Of a stretch of 64,000 nt of DNA, positions 31,311 through 38,864 are shown one piece after another; the first letter of the stretch is position 1; the number at the start of each line of letters is the position of its first letter. The notes under the pieces are model-generated. The model was not told the DNA's origin. It saw nothing but the letters and a program-made list of their open reading frames with translations, and searched no databases. The stretch is from contig NZ_KQ948030.1 of assembly GCF_001513965.1 (NCBI RefSeq), positions 62,001-126,000 on the forward strand, in the 5' to 3' direction. A program made the position numbers and the translations under genes. Source of the stretch: Streptomyces cellostaticus (lineage in GTDB: Bacteria; Actinomycetota; Actinomycetes; Streptomycetales; Streptomycetaceae).

Positions 31311-32294
31311 ATGGCAGCGATCGATCTCGACACGTATGTGAAGGGTGTGCTCGACGGGAAGCGGGCCCTGGTGGCCCGCGCCATCACGCTCGTCGAGTCC
31401 ACCCGACCCCAGCACCGGGCGCTGGCACAGGAGTTGCTCACCGAGCTGCTTCCGCACAGCGGCCGGGCGCGGCGGATCGGCATCAGCGGGGTGCCGGGCG
31501 TGGGCAAGTCGACGTTCATCGACGCGTTCGGCACGCTGCTGACCTCGCAGGGGCACCGGGTGGCGGTGCTCGCCGTCGACCCCTCCTCCACCCGCACCGG
31601 AGGCTCCATCCTGGGCGACAAGACCCGGATGGAGCGCCTGGCGGTCGACCCGAACGCCTTTGTGCGCCCCTCCCCCAGCGCGGGCACGCTGGGCGGGGTG
31701 GCCAAGGCGACCCGCGAGTCCATGGTCGTGATGGAGGCGGCGGGCTACGACGTGATCCTCGTCGAGACCGTGGGGGTCGGCCAGTCGGAGACCGCGGTCG
31801 CGGGCATGGTCGACTCGTTCCTCCTGTTGACCCTGGCCCGCACCGGTGACCAGTTGCAGGGCATCAAGAAGGGCGTCCTGGAGCTGGCCGACGTGATCGC
31901 CGTCAACAAGGCGGACGGCCCGCACGAGCGCGACGCACAGGCGGCGGCACGGGAGCTGGCGGGCGCGCTGCGCCTGATGCACGGCAAGGACGCGTTCTGG
32001 GCTCCGCCGGTGCTCAGTTGCAGTGCCCGTGAGTCGACGGGCCTGGACGTGGTGTGGGAGCGCCTGGAACAGCACCGCACGCTGCTCGACTCCACCGGCC
32101 GGCTCGCCGCCAAGCGGCGGGACCAGCAGGTCGGCTGGACGTGGTCGATGGTCCGCGACGAACTGCTGGGCCGACTGCACGCGGACCCCGCGGTCCGCGA
32201 GGCCGCCCCCGTCCTCGAACAGCAGGTCAGAGACGGCTCGTTGACGGCGACCCTGGCCGCGGAACGCATCCTGCGGGCGTTCGGCGGAAAGTGA
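31311..32294 (+). CDS. meaB: MeaB, GTPase chaperone of methylmalonyl-CoA mutase
   Basis: A 327-residue G3E-family GTPase that loads and protects the mutase's adenosylcobalamin. P-loop GVPGVGKST is at residues 60-68. Other motifs are VDPSSTRTGGSILGDKTRM, ETVGVGQSE (switch region) and the NKADG guanine-specificity motif. The gene begins five bases behind mutB without its own promoter. Often annotated as an LAO/AO transport system ATPase, an older name for the same family. Confidence 0.95.
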   Translation: MAAIDLDTYVKGVLDGKRALVARAITLVESTRPQHRALAQELLTELLPHSGRARRIGISGVPGVGKSTFIDAFGTLLTSQGHRVAVLAVDPSSTRTGGSILGDKTRMERLAVDPNAFVRPSPSAGTLGGVAKATRESMVVMEAAGYDVILVETVGVGQSETAVAGMVDSFLLLTLARTGDQLQGIKKGVLELADVIAVNKADGPHERDAQAAARELAGALRLMHGKDAFWAPPVLSCSARESTGLDVVWERLEQHRTLLDSTGRLAAKRRDQQVGWTWSMVRDELLGRLHADPAVREAAPVLEQQVRDGSLTATLAAERILRAFGGK

Positions 32295-32680
32295 GCCGGG
32301 GTCCGCGGGCCGCCGGTTGCAACCTGGCTGTGCGCAACCTCTGCTGCGGCGTGCAGGAGGTCGCCGGGCCGGTGCTGTCACCGGTGGGGTGATCGCTGCG
32401 TCGGTCCGCAGATGCAGGTTCCGGGCCGGAGGGACGTCGGGGGCCTCGCGCGCCGGGACGAGCCGCCGCTCCGGCCTGCGCCCCGACTGCCCGAGGGCCG
32501 GGACCGGTTCGTGTGCCACGAGGGCGCTCATACTGTCCCCGAAGACCGGCCACGGGCGGTCCAGCACCGTGCGCAGGTCCTCGGCCGGACACGCGGCGAG
32601 CGCCGGTGACGTCGTCGAGGCAGGCGGCGGCCCTCCCCGTCACCTCGCCGTCGCGCTGTCCCGCCGTGTCGTCATCGTCG
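32295..32680. other. Gap without a convincing gene
   Basis: About 386 bp between meaB and the convergent dehydrogenase. All six frames were read. The minus strand has an open stretch near 32500-32640 (reading EDLRTVLDRPWPVFGDS and continuing MSALVAHEP), but it runs antisense into meaB without a recognisable domain. It may be a decayed gene end. No hairpin or repeat stands out. Confidence 0.3.
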
Positions 32681-33514
32681 TCATCGAGGAGTCCCGGAGC
32701 CACCGTCACCGCGCGGCGCGATACGGAAGTCGAAGGCGAGCGTGCCGGGATCGAGGGCCGTCGCCCCTCCGTCGACGGTGAGCACCGCGCCGTTGACGTA
32801 CGACGCGGCCGGGGACAGCAGCCAGCCGATCGTCTCCGCGATCTCGCGCGGCTCACCGGGCCGGCCCAGGGGCAGGTACCTGGTCGCCTCCTCATAGGCG
32901 GCCGCCACGCCGCCCCCCGGCAGCTCCGCTTCCTCGGCGAAGCGCGCCATGCGCCGGTCGGCCATCTCCGTCCGCACCCAGCCGGGGCACACGGTGTTGG
33001 CACGCACCCCCTGCCGCCCGTAGTCGACGGCGACGGAACGGCACAGCTGGAGCAGGGCCGCCTTGGACGTGGCGTAGGCGGCGTTGCTCGTGCCGTTGCG
33101 CAGGGCGGACACCGAGGCGACGGCGACCACCGACCCCTTGGACTCCAGCAGGTGCGGGATCGCCGCGCGCAGAAGCAGCAGCGGACCGGTGACGTTGGTG
33201 CGCATCACCTCGTCCCAGTCCTGCAGCGACATGTCGCCGACCGCCCCACCCCGCCCGATCCCCGCGTTGAGCACCAGCCCGTCGAGCCGTCCGTGCGCGG
33301 CGAGAGTCGCGCGGACGAGTCCGTCGGCCGCGTCCGGGTCCCCGACGTCGGACGGGTACGCGAGGGCCCCGGTCTCCCGTTCGACACGCTGCAAGGGTTC
33401 GGTCCGGCGGCCCGAGGCGACCACATGGTGCCCTCCCTCGCGCAACAGCCGGACGGTGGCCTCCCCGATGCCCGTACCTCCGCCGGTCACGATGACAACC
33501 CGCTTGTCCGTCAT
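32681..33514 (-). CDS. Short-chain dehydrogenase/reductase
   Basis: A 277-residue classical SDR. The NAD(P) motif is TGGGTGIG (residues 10-17), followed by LVLNAGIGRGG, the catalytic serine in VVAVASVSALRNG, and the YATSK active-site tyrosine/lysine. The closing SPAASYVNGAVLTVDGGA is typical of the family. An arginine-rich pair (SGRRTEP) after the second strand suggests NADP preference. It ends with a short Gly-rich tail. It is not in an operon and its substrate is unknown. Confidence 0.88.
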   Translation of the reverse strand: MTDKRVVIVTGGGTGIGEATVRLLREGGHHVVASGRRTEPLQRVERETGALAYPSDVGDPDAADGLVRATLAAHGRLDGLVLNAGIGRGGAVGDMSLQDWDEVMRTNVTGPLLLLRAAIPHLLESKGSVVAVASVSALRNGTSNAAYATSKAALLQLCRSVAVDYGRQGVRANTVCPGWVRTEMADRRMARFAEEAELPGGGVAAAYEEATRYLPLGRPGEPREIAETIGWLLSPAASYVNGAVLTVDGGATALDPGTLAFDFRIAPRGDGGSGTPR

Positions 33515-33669
33515 GGCAGTTCAGCCGCCCCTCCACCGAGATCACCGAGCACCCCCGAGCCTAGAGCCGGTGATCCGTCCCTGGCGACTTCAGGACAGGT
33601 CCTGGCGTACCGTCATACGCACGCGGCGGAGAACCGCCGCCCCACGGCACCAGCAGGAGGAGCAACCGC

Positions 33670-34260
33670 GTGACCAGTCGTGTCACCCTCGTCTCGCCGG
33701 CGATCACGCCGTCGCTGCGGCGCGCCCGCTTCGACGACGGTGACTCGATCGAGGCCGAGGGGGCCGCGCGGGCGAGAGCGGCGGCCGGGGCCCTGCCCGC
33801 CGCCGTCCGGGTCGTCGCCTCCCCCAGCGTGCGCTGCCGCGAGACGGCCTCGGCGCTCGGCCTCGACGCCTCGGCGGAACCGGACCTCGCGGGTCTGGAC
33901 ATGGGCAGGTGGCGGGGGCGGACGCTGGACGAGGTCGGCGCCGCCGAGCCCGAAGCGGTGGCCCGCTGGCTGGCCGATCCGGGCGCCGCGGCGCACGGCG
34001 GGGAGTCGGTGCGGCAGTTGTGCGCTCGGGTCGTGCGGTGGCTGGACGCGGAGCGCCTGGGAGACGGCAGGACCCTCGCCGTGGTGGAACCGGAGGTGGT
34101 ACGGGCCGTGGTGGTGCAGGTGCTGGGCGCGCCCGAGGCCGCGTTCTGGCGCGTCGACGTCCCCCCGCTCACCGCGACGGAGGTCACCGGCCGCTCCGGC
34201 CGCTGGAACCTGCGCCTCGGACACGCCCTCGCCTCGTCGGGGGACGTGCCGGTGCACTGA
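33670..34260 (+). CDS. Histidine-phosphatase-fold protein lacking the RHG motif
   Basis: A 196-residue protein of the histidine phosphatase superfamily, judged from SPSVRCRETASALGL, DLAGLDMGRWRGRTLDEV, LADPGAAAHGGESVRQLCARV and a WRVDVPPL strand. The N-terminal catalytic RHG is absent: the first strand reads VTLVSPAITPSLR, so the phospho-accepting histidine is missing and ordinary phosphatase activity is unlikely. The GTG at 33670 has AGGAGGAGCAA upstream. In Streptomyces this gene type recurs beside cbtAB cobalt importers, as here, suggesting a cobalamin-linked role. CobC-like phosphatases act in B12 synthesis, but this copy would need another chemistry. Confidence 0.75.
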   Translation: MTSRVTLVSPAITPSLRRARFDDGDSIEAEGAARARAAAGALPAAVRVVASPSVRCRETASALGLDASAEPDLAGLDMGRWRGRTLDEVGAAEPEAVARWLADPGAAAHGGESVRQLCARVVRWLDAERLGDGRTLAVVEPEVVRAVVVQVLGAPEAAFWRVDVPPLTATEVTGRSGRWNLRLGHALASSGDVPVH

Positions 34261-34282
34261 CACCGGTGCGTGCGGCCGGTGC

Positions 34283-34561
34283 TCAGCGGGTCTCCTCCCG
34301 GTGGCGGCGCAGGAGCGCCGCGATGGTGCAGCGCAGGCAGGCGGAGTCGGTGCCGTCATGGCCGGGGCACCCGACCAGGACTTCGAGCTCTTGCAGCAGT
34401 CTCGCGTCGCGCTTGACCTGCTGGGCGAGTACCCGTACCCGTGCGCTCTGGCCGCCGATCTGGCGTCGGCTCGCGACCAGTTGTTCGTACTCCTGCACGG
34501 TCAGGGCCACCGCCTCACGGCCGCCCAGGGTGATGTGGCGCGGCTGGGGATGTCTGGCCAC
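34283..34561 (-). CDS. Small helical protein, function unknown
   Basis: A 92-residue protein from the GTG at 34561, behind GGAGGAGCC. It begins VARHPQPRHITLGGREAVALTVQEYEQLV. The middle (RRQIGGQSARVRVLAQQVKRDARLLQELEVLV) is a long basic helix. The C-terminus has CPGHDGTDSACLRC, two cysteine pairs that could bind a metal. Its position directly after cbtA (separated by a hairpin) and beside the phosphatase-like gene hints at cobalt or B12 biology, but no family is recognised. Confidence 0.6.
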   Translation of the reverse strand: MARHPQPRHITLGGREAVALTVQEYEQLVASRRQIGGQSARVRVLAQQVKRDARLLQELEVLVGCPGHDGTDSACLRCTIAALLRRHREETR

Positions 34562-34605
34562 TCGGCTCCTCCGCTCGTCGCGTCCGCCGGTGTCCCGGGA
34601 ACGCG

Positions 34606-34638
34606 AGAGGACCCTCCGATGGTTCCGAAGGGCCCTCT
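34606..34638 (-). terminator. Hairpin downstream of cbtA
   Basis: AGAGGACCCT at 34606-34615 pairs with AGGGCCCTCT at 34629-34638 (one A-C mismatch). It lies 16 bp after the cbtA stop and before the 92-residue gene, consistent with termination or attenuation between them. Confidence 0.5.
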
Positions 34639-34653
34639 TGTGTCCGGAAGTTT

Positions 34654-35406
34654 TCAGTGCGAGGCGGGAACCGTGCGACCGGACGTGGCTGCCGCGGGCT
34701 TGGGGTTCAGCAGGCGCTCGGCCAACTCGCCGAAGAGGAGACCGAATCCGGTCCACAGCACAGCCTGGATGGCCAGCGCAGACAGCCGGAACCGCCACAG
34801 CAGGGTGGCCGGGAAGTCCTTCGGCACCTCGTTGACGGCCGGCAGGAACTCGTACGCCAGCCCGATCACGACGGCGAAGGCGGCCACCGCGACCACGGTC
34901 GCCCACCAGGTGCCCAGTCCGGGCGCCAGCCGCTTGCCCAGGAGGGTGGCGGCGACCGCCAGCAGCACGCTGAGCAGCATCATCAGGAAGTACAGGGTCG
35001 TCCGCTTGCCGATGGTGTCGGCGTTGCCGACCGACGGCGGATTGGCCGGGTACTTCAGGAACGGCACGACGTACACGGCGAGCAGCGCGCAGCCCGACAG
35101 CAGCAGCGCCGTCGCACGCGGGCTGAAACGGCCCACCCGGCCCAGCGCGAAGCAGTACGCGAGCGCGGCGATGCCGCCGAAGGCGACCCCGTAGACGAGG
35201 ACGCCGGTGGCGAGACCGGCGGTGGACTGCAGGGAGCGGGAGACGACTTCCATCTCGTGCTCGTGGGAGTGGGCCTCCTCGAAGCTGATCGCCTTGTCGA
35301 CGTTCGGCTCACCGAGGAGGTAGGCGACGACCAGGGCGAGCACGCCGGCGGCCAGGCCGGCGAGCATGCCCCGTACGAGGAGATTTCTTACCGTTGCGGA
35401 GTTCAT
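34654..35406 (-). CDS. cbtA: Cobalt transporter subunit CbtA
   Basis: A 250-residue membrane protein with about six hydrophobic segments (first: LLVRGMLAGLAAGVLALVVAYLL). A loop after the first segment is histidine-rich (EEAHSHEHEMEV), a probable metal-capture site. VPFLKYPANPPSVG and the GVAFGGIAALAYC segment match CbtA. It forms a cobalt importer with CbtB, encoded 19 bp upstream, and both should be expressed when cobalamin is scarce because of the riboswitch before cbtB. Confidence 0.93.
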   Translation of the reverse strand: MNSATVRNLLVRGMLAGLAAGVLALVVAYLLGEPNVDKAISFEEAHSHEHEMEVVSRSLQSTAGLATGVLVYGVAFGGIAALAYCFALGRVGRFSPRATALLLSGCALLAVYVVPFLKYPANPPSVGNADTIGKRTTLYFLMMLLSVLLAVAATLLGKRLAPGLGTWWATVVAVAAFAVVIGLAYEFLPAVNEVPKDFPATLLWRFRLSALAIQAVLWTGFGLLFGELAERLLNPKPAAATSGRTVPASH

Positions 35407-35425
35407 GGGTGTGCGGCGTCCCGCG

Positions 35426-35647
35426 TCAGTGGCAGGGGAAGCCGAGCAGGTGCCGGCCGTCGTGCACCCATTCGTGGACGTCCGTGCCGTTGAGCACGGA
35501 GGTGGCGCCCTGCTCGGCGCCGACGAAGTAGAGCAGGACCAGCATCAGGATGCCGAAGAAGACCGCCCAGGGAGCAATGGCCTTCAGCGGCAGCGTGGCG
35601 GGAACGACGGGGGTGGTGGCTGTCGGCTGGGCGACGGTCTGCGCCAT
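35426..35647 (-). CDS. cbtB: Cobalt transporter subunit CbtB
   Basis: A 73-residue protein with one membrane helix (APWAVFFGILMLVLLYFVGA) and a C-terminal histidine-rich tail, VHEWVHDGRHLLGFPCH, the CbtB metal-binding signature. The ATG at 35647 follows AGAGGAGG. It precedes cbtA by 19 bp in one operon, and a cobalamin riboswitch occupies its leader. Length is normal for the family. Confidence 0.94.
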   Translation of the reverse strand: MAQTVAQPTATTPVVPATLPLKAIAPWAVFFGILMLVLLYFVGAEQGATSVLNGTDVHEWVHDGRHLLGFPCH

Positions 35648-35661
35648 GGCAGAACCTCCTC

Positions 35662-35678
35662 TGGGAGCTCGCGTCCCA
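35662..35678 (-). promoter_or_regulatory. Hairpin abutting the cbtB ribosome-binding site
   Basis: On the minus strand TGGGA-CGCGAGC-TCCCA folds into a short hairpin immediately before AGAGGAGG. It lies between the riboswitch aptamer and cbtB and is a plausible expression platform acting on translation initiation. Confidence 0.4.
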
Positions 35679-35694
35679 TCTCGGTGGTGCAGTG

Positions 35695-35796
35695 GACGAC
35701 GGCCACGGGTCTGACTCACGAAACGCCCCAGGAGGCAACTCGCATACAGTGGCGCGACCGTGCCGGATTCCCACCGGCTTCCGTCTCGCCGTCGTC
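35695..35796 (-). ncRNA. Cobalamin riboswitch of the cbtBA operon
   Basis: The minus strand shows the core GGAAGCCGGTGGGAATCCGG, CGCGCCACTGT and the closing B12 box TGAGTCAGACCC. The ends pair perfectly as P1: GACGACGGC with GCCGTCGTC (plus-strand 35788-35796 and 35695-35703). It ends 47 bases before the cbtB start. It is shorter than the metE aptamer, with peripheral stems reduced. Cobalamin binding should lower cobalt uptake. Confidence 0.88.
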
Positions 35797-35938
35797 GATA
35801 TCGGACAGACCGTACCGCGTGGCGCGTGCATGGCCAAGACCGCCTCGGCCGCCGTGACCTTCCTCTCCACCGTTTGACGAGCGTGAGTCAGGTCCGACGC
35901 CCGGGAAGGGTGGACTGGGCTGGGCTAAGCTGGCCGAC

Positions 35939-36137
35939 GCAGCTGGTTCGCCCCGTCTTCCGGACGGGAGCGTCGTAAGAGGGAACCCGGTGGGAATCCG
36001 GGACTGCCCCGCAGCGGTGAGCGGGAACGACCGCCGTCATACGCACTGGGTCCGATGTACTGGGCCTGGGAAGCGACGGCCAGTAGGTGTCCTCCTCGGT
36101 GAGGACGTGCCCGCGAGTCCGAAGACCTGCCAACTGC
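35939..36137 (+). ncRNA. Cobalamin riboswitch of metE
   Basis: A full-length aptamer: AGAGGGAACCCGGTGGGAAT followed by CCGGGACTGCCCCGCAGCGG, then a TACTGG...CCAGTA stem and the B12 box GAGTCCGAAGACCTGCC. The ends pair as P1 (GCAGCTGG with CCAACTGC, one G-U). It lies 164 bases upstream of the metE start. It should switch off the cobalamin-independent synthase when B12 is available. It is divergent from the cbtB riboswitch. Confidence 0.95.
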
Positions 36138-36301
36138 CCGCGTGCGAACCACTCGTGCGCGGACATCCCGGTGACCTCGAGGGCGGGTCGGCGTACACAC
36201 CGAACAGACGGCCATGGGCCGCTGCCGTCCGGTGCGTCACCCCTTCGCGCTCTCGTCCCGTTCCCGGGATCTCAGGGATTCATCTCGCGAAGGAGATCTC
36301 C

Positions 36302-38611
36302 GTGACCACCGAGTCCGCCGCCGCAGCAGCACGGGCCACCGTGTACGGCTACCCCCGCCAGGGCCCGAACCGGGAACTGAAGAAGGCGATCGAGGGCTAC
36401 TGGAAGGGCCGCGTCACCGCCGACGCCCTCCGCACGACCGCCGCCGGACTGCGCCGCGCCACCTGGCGGCAGCTCGCCGAGGCGGGCATCGACGAAGTCC
36501 CGACCGGTGACTTCTCGTACTACGACCATGTGCTGGACACCACCGTCATGGTCGGCGCGGTCCCCGACCGCCACCGGGAGGCCGTCGCCGCCGACCCGCT
36601 GGCCGGCTACTTCGCCATGGCCCGCGGCACACAGGACGTCGCACCGCTGGAGATGACCAAGTGGTTCGACACCAACTACCACTATCTCGTCCCGGAACTG
36701 GGCCCGGACACGGTCTTCACCGCCGACTCCGCCAAGCAGGTCGCAGAGCTCGCAGAGGCCCTCGCCCTGGGTCTGACCGGCCGCCCGGTCCTCGTCGGCC
36801 CCGTCACCTACCTCCTGCTCGCCAAGCCCGCGCCCGGCGTCGCCGCCGGCTTCGACCCGCTCACCCTCCTCGACCGGCTGCTGCCCGTGTACGCCGAGGT
36901 CCTCGCCGACCTGCGCGCGGCAGGCGCACAGTGGGTGCAGCTGGACGAGCCCGCCCTCGTCCAGGACCGCACCCCGGCCGAACTGAACGCCGCAGCCCGC
37001 GCCTACCGTGATCTCGGTGGCCTCACGGACCGGCCGAGGCTGCTGGTGGCCTCCTACTTCGACCGCCTCGGCGAGGCGCTGCCGGTGCTCGCGGGCGCGC
37101 CGGTCGACGGACTCGCCCTCGACTTCACCGAGGCCGCCGCCGCCAACCTGGAGGCGCTGGCCGCCGTCGGCGGACTGCCCGGCAAGCGCCTGATCGCCGG
37201 AGTTGTCAACGGCCGCAACATCTGGGTCAACGACCTGGCCAAGTCACTGTCCACGCTCGGCACCCTGCTGGGCCTGGCCGGCCACGTCGACGTAGCGGCG
37301 TCCTGCTCCCTGCTCCACGTCCCCCTCGACGCGACCGCCGAGCGGGACACCGACCCGCAGATCCTGCGCTGGCTCGCCTTCGCCCGGCAGAAGACGGCGG
37401 AGATCGTCACCCTCGCCAAGGGCCTGGCCCGCGGCACCGAGGCCATCACCGCAGAACTGGCCGCGAACCGGGCCGATCTGGCCCTGCGCGCGTGCTCCCC
37501 CGTCACCCGCGACCCAGCCGTCCGCGCCCGCACCGCGGCCGTCACCGAAGCGGACGCCCACCGCTGCCAGCAGTACGCCGAACGCGCCGCCGCCCAGCGT
37601 GCCCACCTCGGCCTGCCCCTGCTGCCGACCACCACCATCGGTTCCTTCCCGCAGACCGGCGAACTGCGCACCGCCCGCGCCGACCTGCGCGCGGGCCGGA
37701 TCGGCACGGCGGGCTACGAAGAACGCATCAAGGCGGAGATCCAGGAGGTGATCGCCTTCCAGGAGAAGGCCGGCCTGGACGTCCTGGTGCACGGCGAGGC
37801 CGAACGCAACGACATGGTCCAGTACTTCGCCGAACAGCTCGCCGGCTACCTCGCCACCCAGCACGGCTGGGTCCAGTCCTACGGCACCCGCTACGTCCGC
37901 CCGCCGATCCTCGCCGGCGACATCTCCCGCCCCGAACCGATGACCGTGCGCTGGACGACGTACGCCCAGTCCCTCACCGACCGCCCGGTCAAGGGCATGC
38001 TCACCGGTCCCGTCACCATGCTCGCGTGGTCCTTCGTCCGCGACGACCAGCCCCTCGCCGACACCGCCCGCCAGGTCGCCCTCGCCCTGCGCGACGAGGT
38101 GAACGATCTGGAGACGGCGGGCACTTCGGTGATCCAGGTGGACGAGCCCGCCCTGCGCGAGACCCTGCCTCTGCGCGCCGCCGACCGCGCCGCGTACCTG
38201 GAGTGGGCCACGGAAGCCTTCCGGCTGACCACCAGCGGCGTCCGGCCGGACACCCAGATCCACACCCACATGTGCTACGCCGAGTTCGGCGACATCGTCC
38301 AGGCCATCGACGACCTCGACGCCGACGTCATCAGCCTGGAGGCCGCCCGTTCGCACATGCAGGTCGCCCGCGAACTCGCCGCCCACGGCTACCCGCGCGA
38401 GGCGGGACCCGGCGTCTACGACATCCACTCGCCGCGTGTACCCGGCGCGGAGGAGGCGGCCGACCTGCTGCGCACCGGCCTGAAGGCGATCCCCGCCGAA
38501 CGTCTGTGGGTCAACCCCGACTGCGGCCTGAAGACCCGCGGCTGGCCGGAAACCCGGGCCTCCCTGGAAACCCTGGTCACGGCTGCCCGCACGGTACGCG
38601 CGGAGCTGTAA
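36302..38611 (+). CDS. metE: Cobalamin-independent methionine synthase
   Basis: A 769-residue zinc enzyme transferring methyl from 5-methyltetrahydropteroyl-triglutamate to homocysteine. Zinc ligands appear as His656 and Cys658 (HTHMCYAEF) and Cys741 (VNPDCGLKTRGW). Other signatures are PTTTIGSFPQTGELR, VHGEAERNDMVQYFAE and IQVDEPALRE. The GTG at 36302 follows GAAGGAGA and starts the conserved YGYPRQGPNRELKKA region; upstream sequence is riboswitch. Control by cobalamin implies that a B12-dependent MetH exists elsewhere in the genome. Confidence 0.97.
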   Translation: MTTESAAAAARATVYGYPRQGPNRELKKAIEGYWKGRVTADALRTTAAGLRRATWRQLAEAGIDEVPTGDFSYYDHVLDTTVMVGAVPDRHREAVAADPLAGYFAMARGTQDVAPLEMTKWFDTNYHYLVPELGPDTVFTADSAKQVAELAEALALGLTGRPVLVGPVTYLLLAKPAPGVAAGFDPLTLLDRLLPVYAEVLADLRAAGAQWVQLDEPALVQDRTPAELNAAARAYRDLGGLTDRPRLLVASYFDRLGEALPVLAGAPVDGLALDFTEAAAANLEALAAVGGLPGKRLIAGVVNGRNIWVNDLAKSLSTLGTLLGLAGHVDVAASCSLLHVPLDATAERDTDPQILRWLAFARQKTAEIVTLAKGLARGTEAITAELAANRADLALRACSPVTRDPAVRARTAAVTEADAHRCQQYAERAAAQRAHLGLPLLPTTTIGSFPQTGELRTARADLRAGRIGTAGYEERIKAEIQEVIAFQEKAGLDVLVHGEAERNDMVQYFAEQLAGYLATQHGWVQSYGTRYVRPPILAGDISRPEPMTVRWTTYAQSLTDRPVKGMLTGPVTMLAWSFVRDDQPLADTARQVALALRDEVNDLETAGTSVIQVDEPALRETLPLRAADRAAYLEWATEAFRLTTSGVRPDTQIHTHMCYAEFGDIVQAIDDLDADVISLEAARSHMQVARELAAHGYPREAGPGVYDIHSPRVPGAEEAADLLRTGLKAIPAERLWVNPDCGLKTRGWPETRASLETLVTAARTVRAEL

Positions 38612-38644
38612 CAGGCCAGGGACTGCGCCGCTTTCCGGCGGCAT

Positions 38645-38682
38645 CGGCAGGACGGCTCGCCCGAGGGCACGCCGTCCTGCCG
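38645..38682 (+). terminator. Terminator hairpin of metE
   Basis: CGGCAGGACGGC at 38645-38656 pairs perfectly with GCCGTCCTGCCG at 38671-38682, 34 bp after the metE stop. The rest of the gap to 38864 shows no supported gene. Confidence 0.75.
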
Positions 38683-38864
38683 CACACCGTCGGCTGTCGG
38701 AGGCGGGCCGCCGCCACGGTGCACAACAGCTCGATCGGCGGCCCGGGCAGGACGCAGGCGCCCTGTGGGCCAACGACATCACCGAGGTCCCGCCCGGCCG
38801 CGGCCGCCTGACCACCGCCGTATGCCCCCCGCGATCCCCCCATCCGCTCGGCCGGCATCCGACT

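Noticed and set aside
35690..35877. Short plus-strand frames over the cbtB leader
   Set aside because: They coincide with the minus-strand cobalamin riboswitch and have no coding features.
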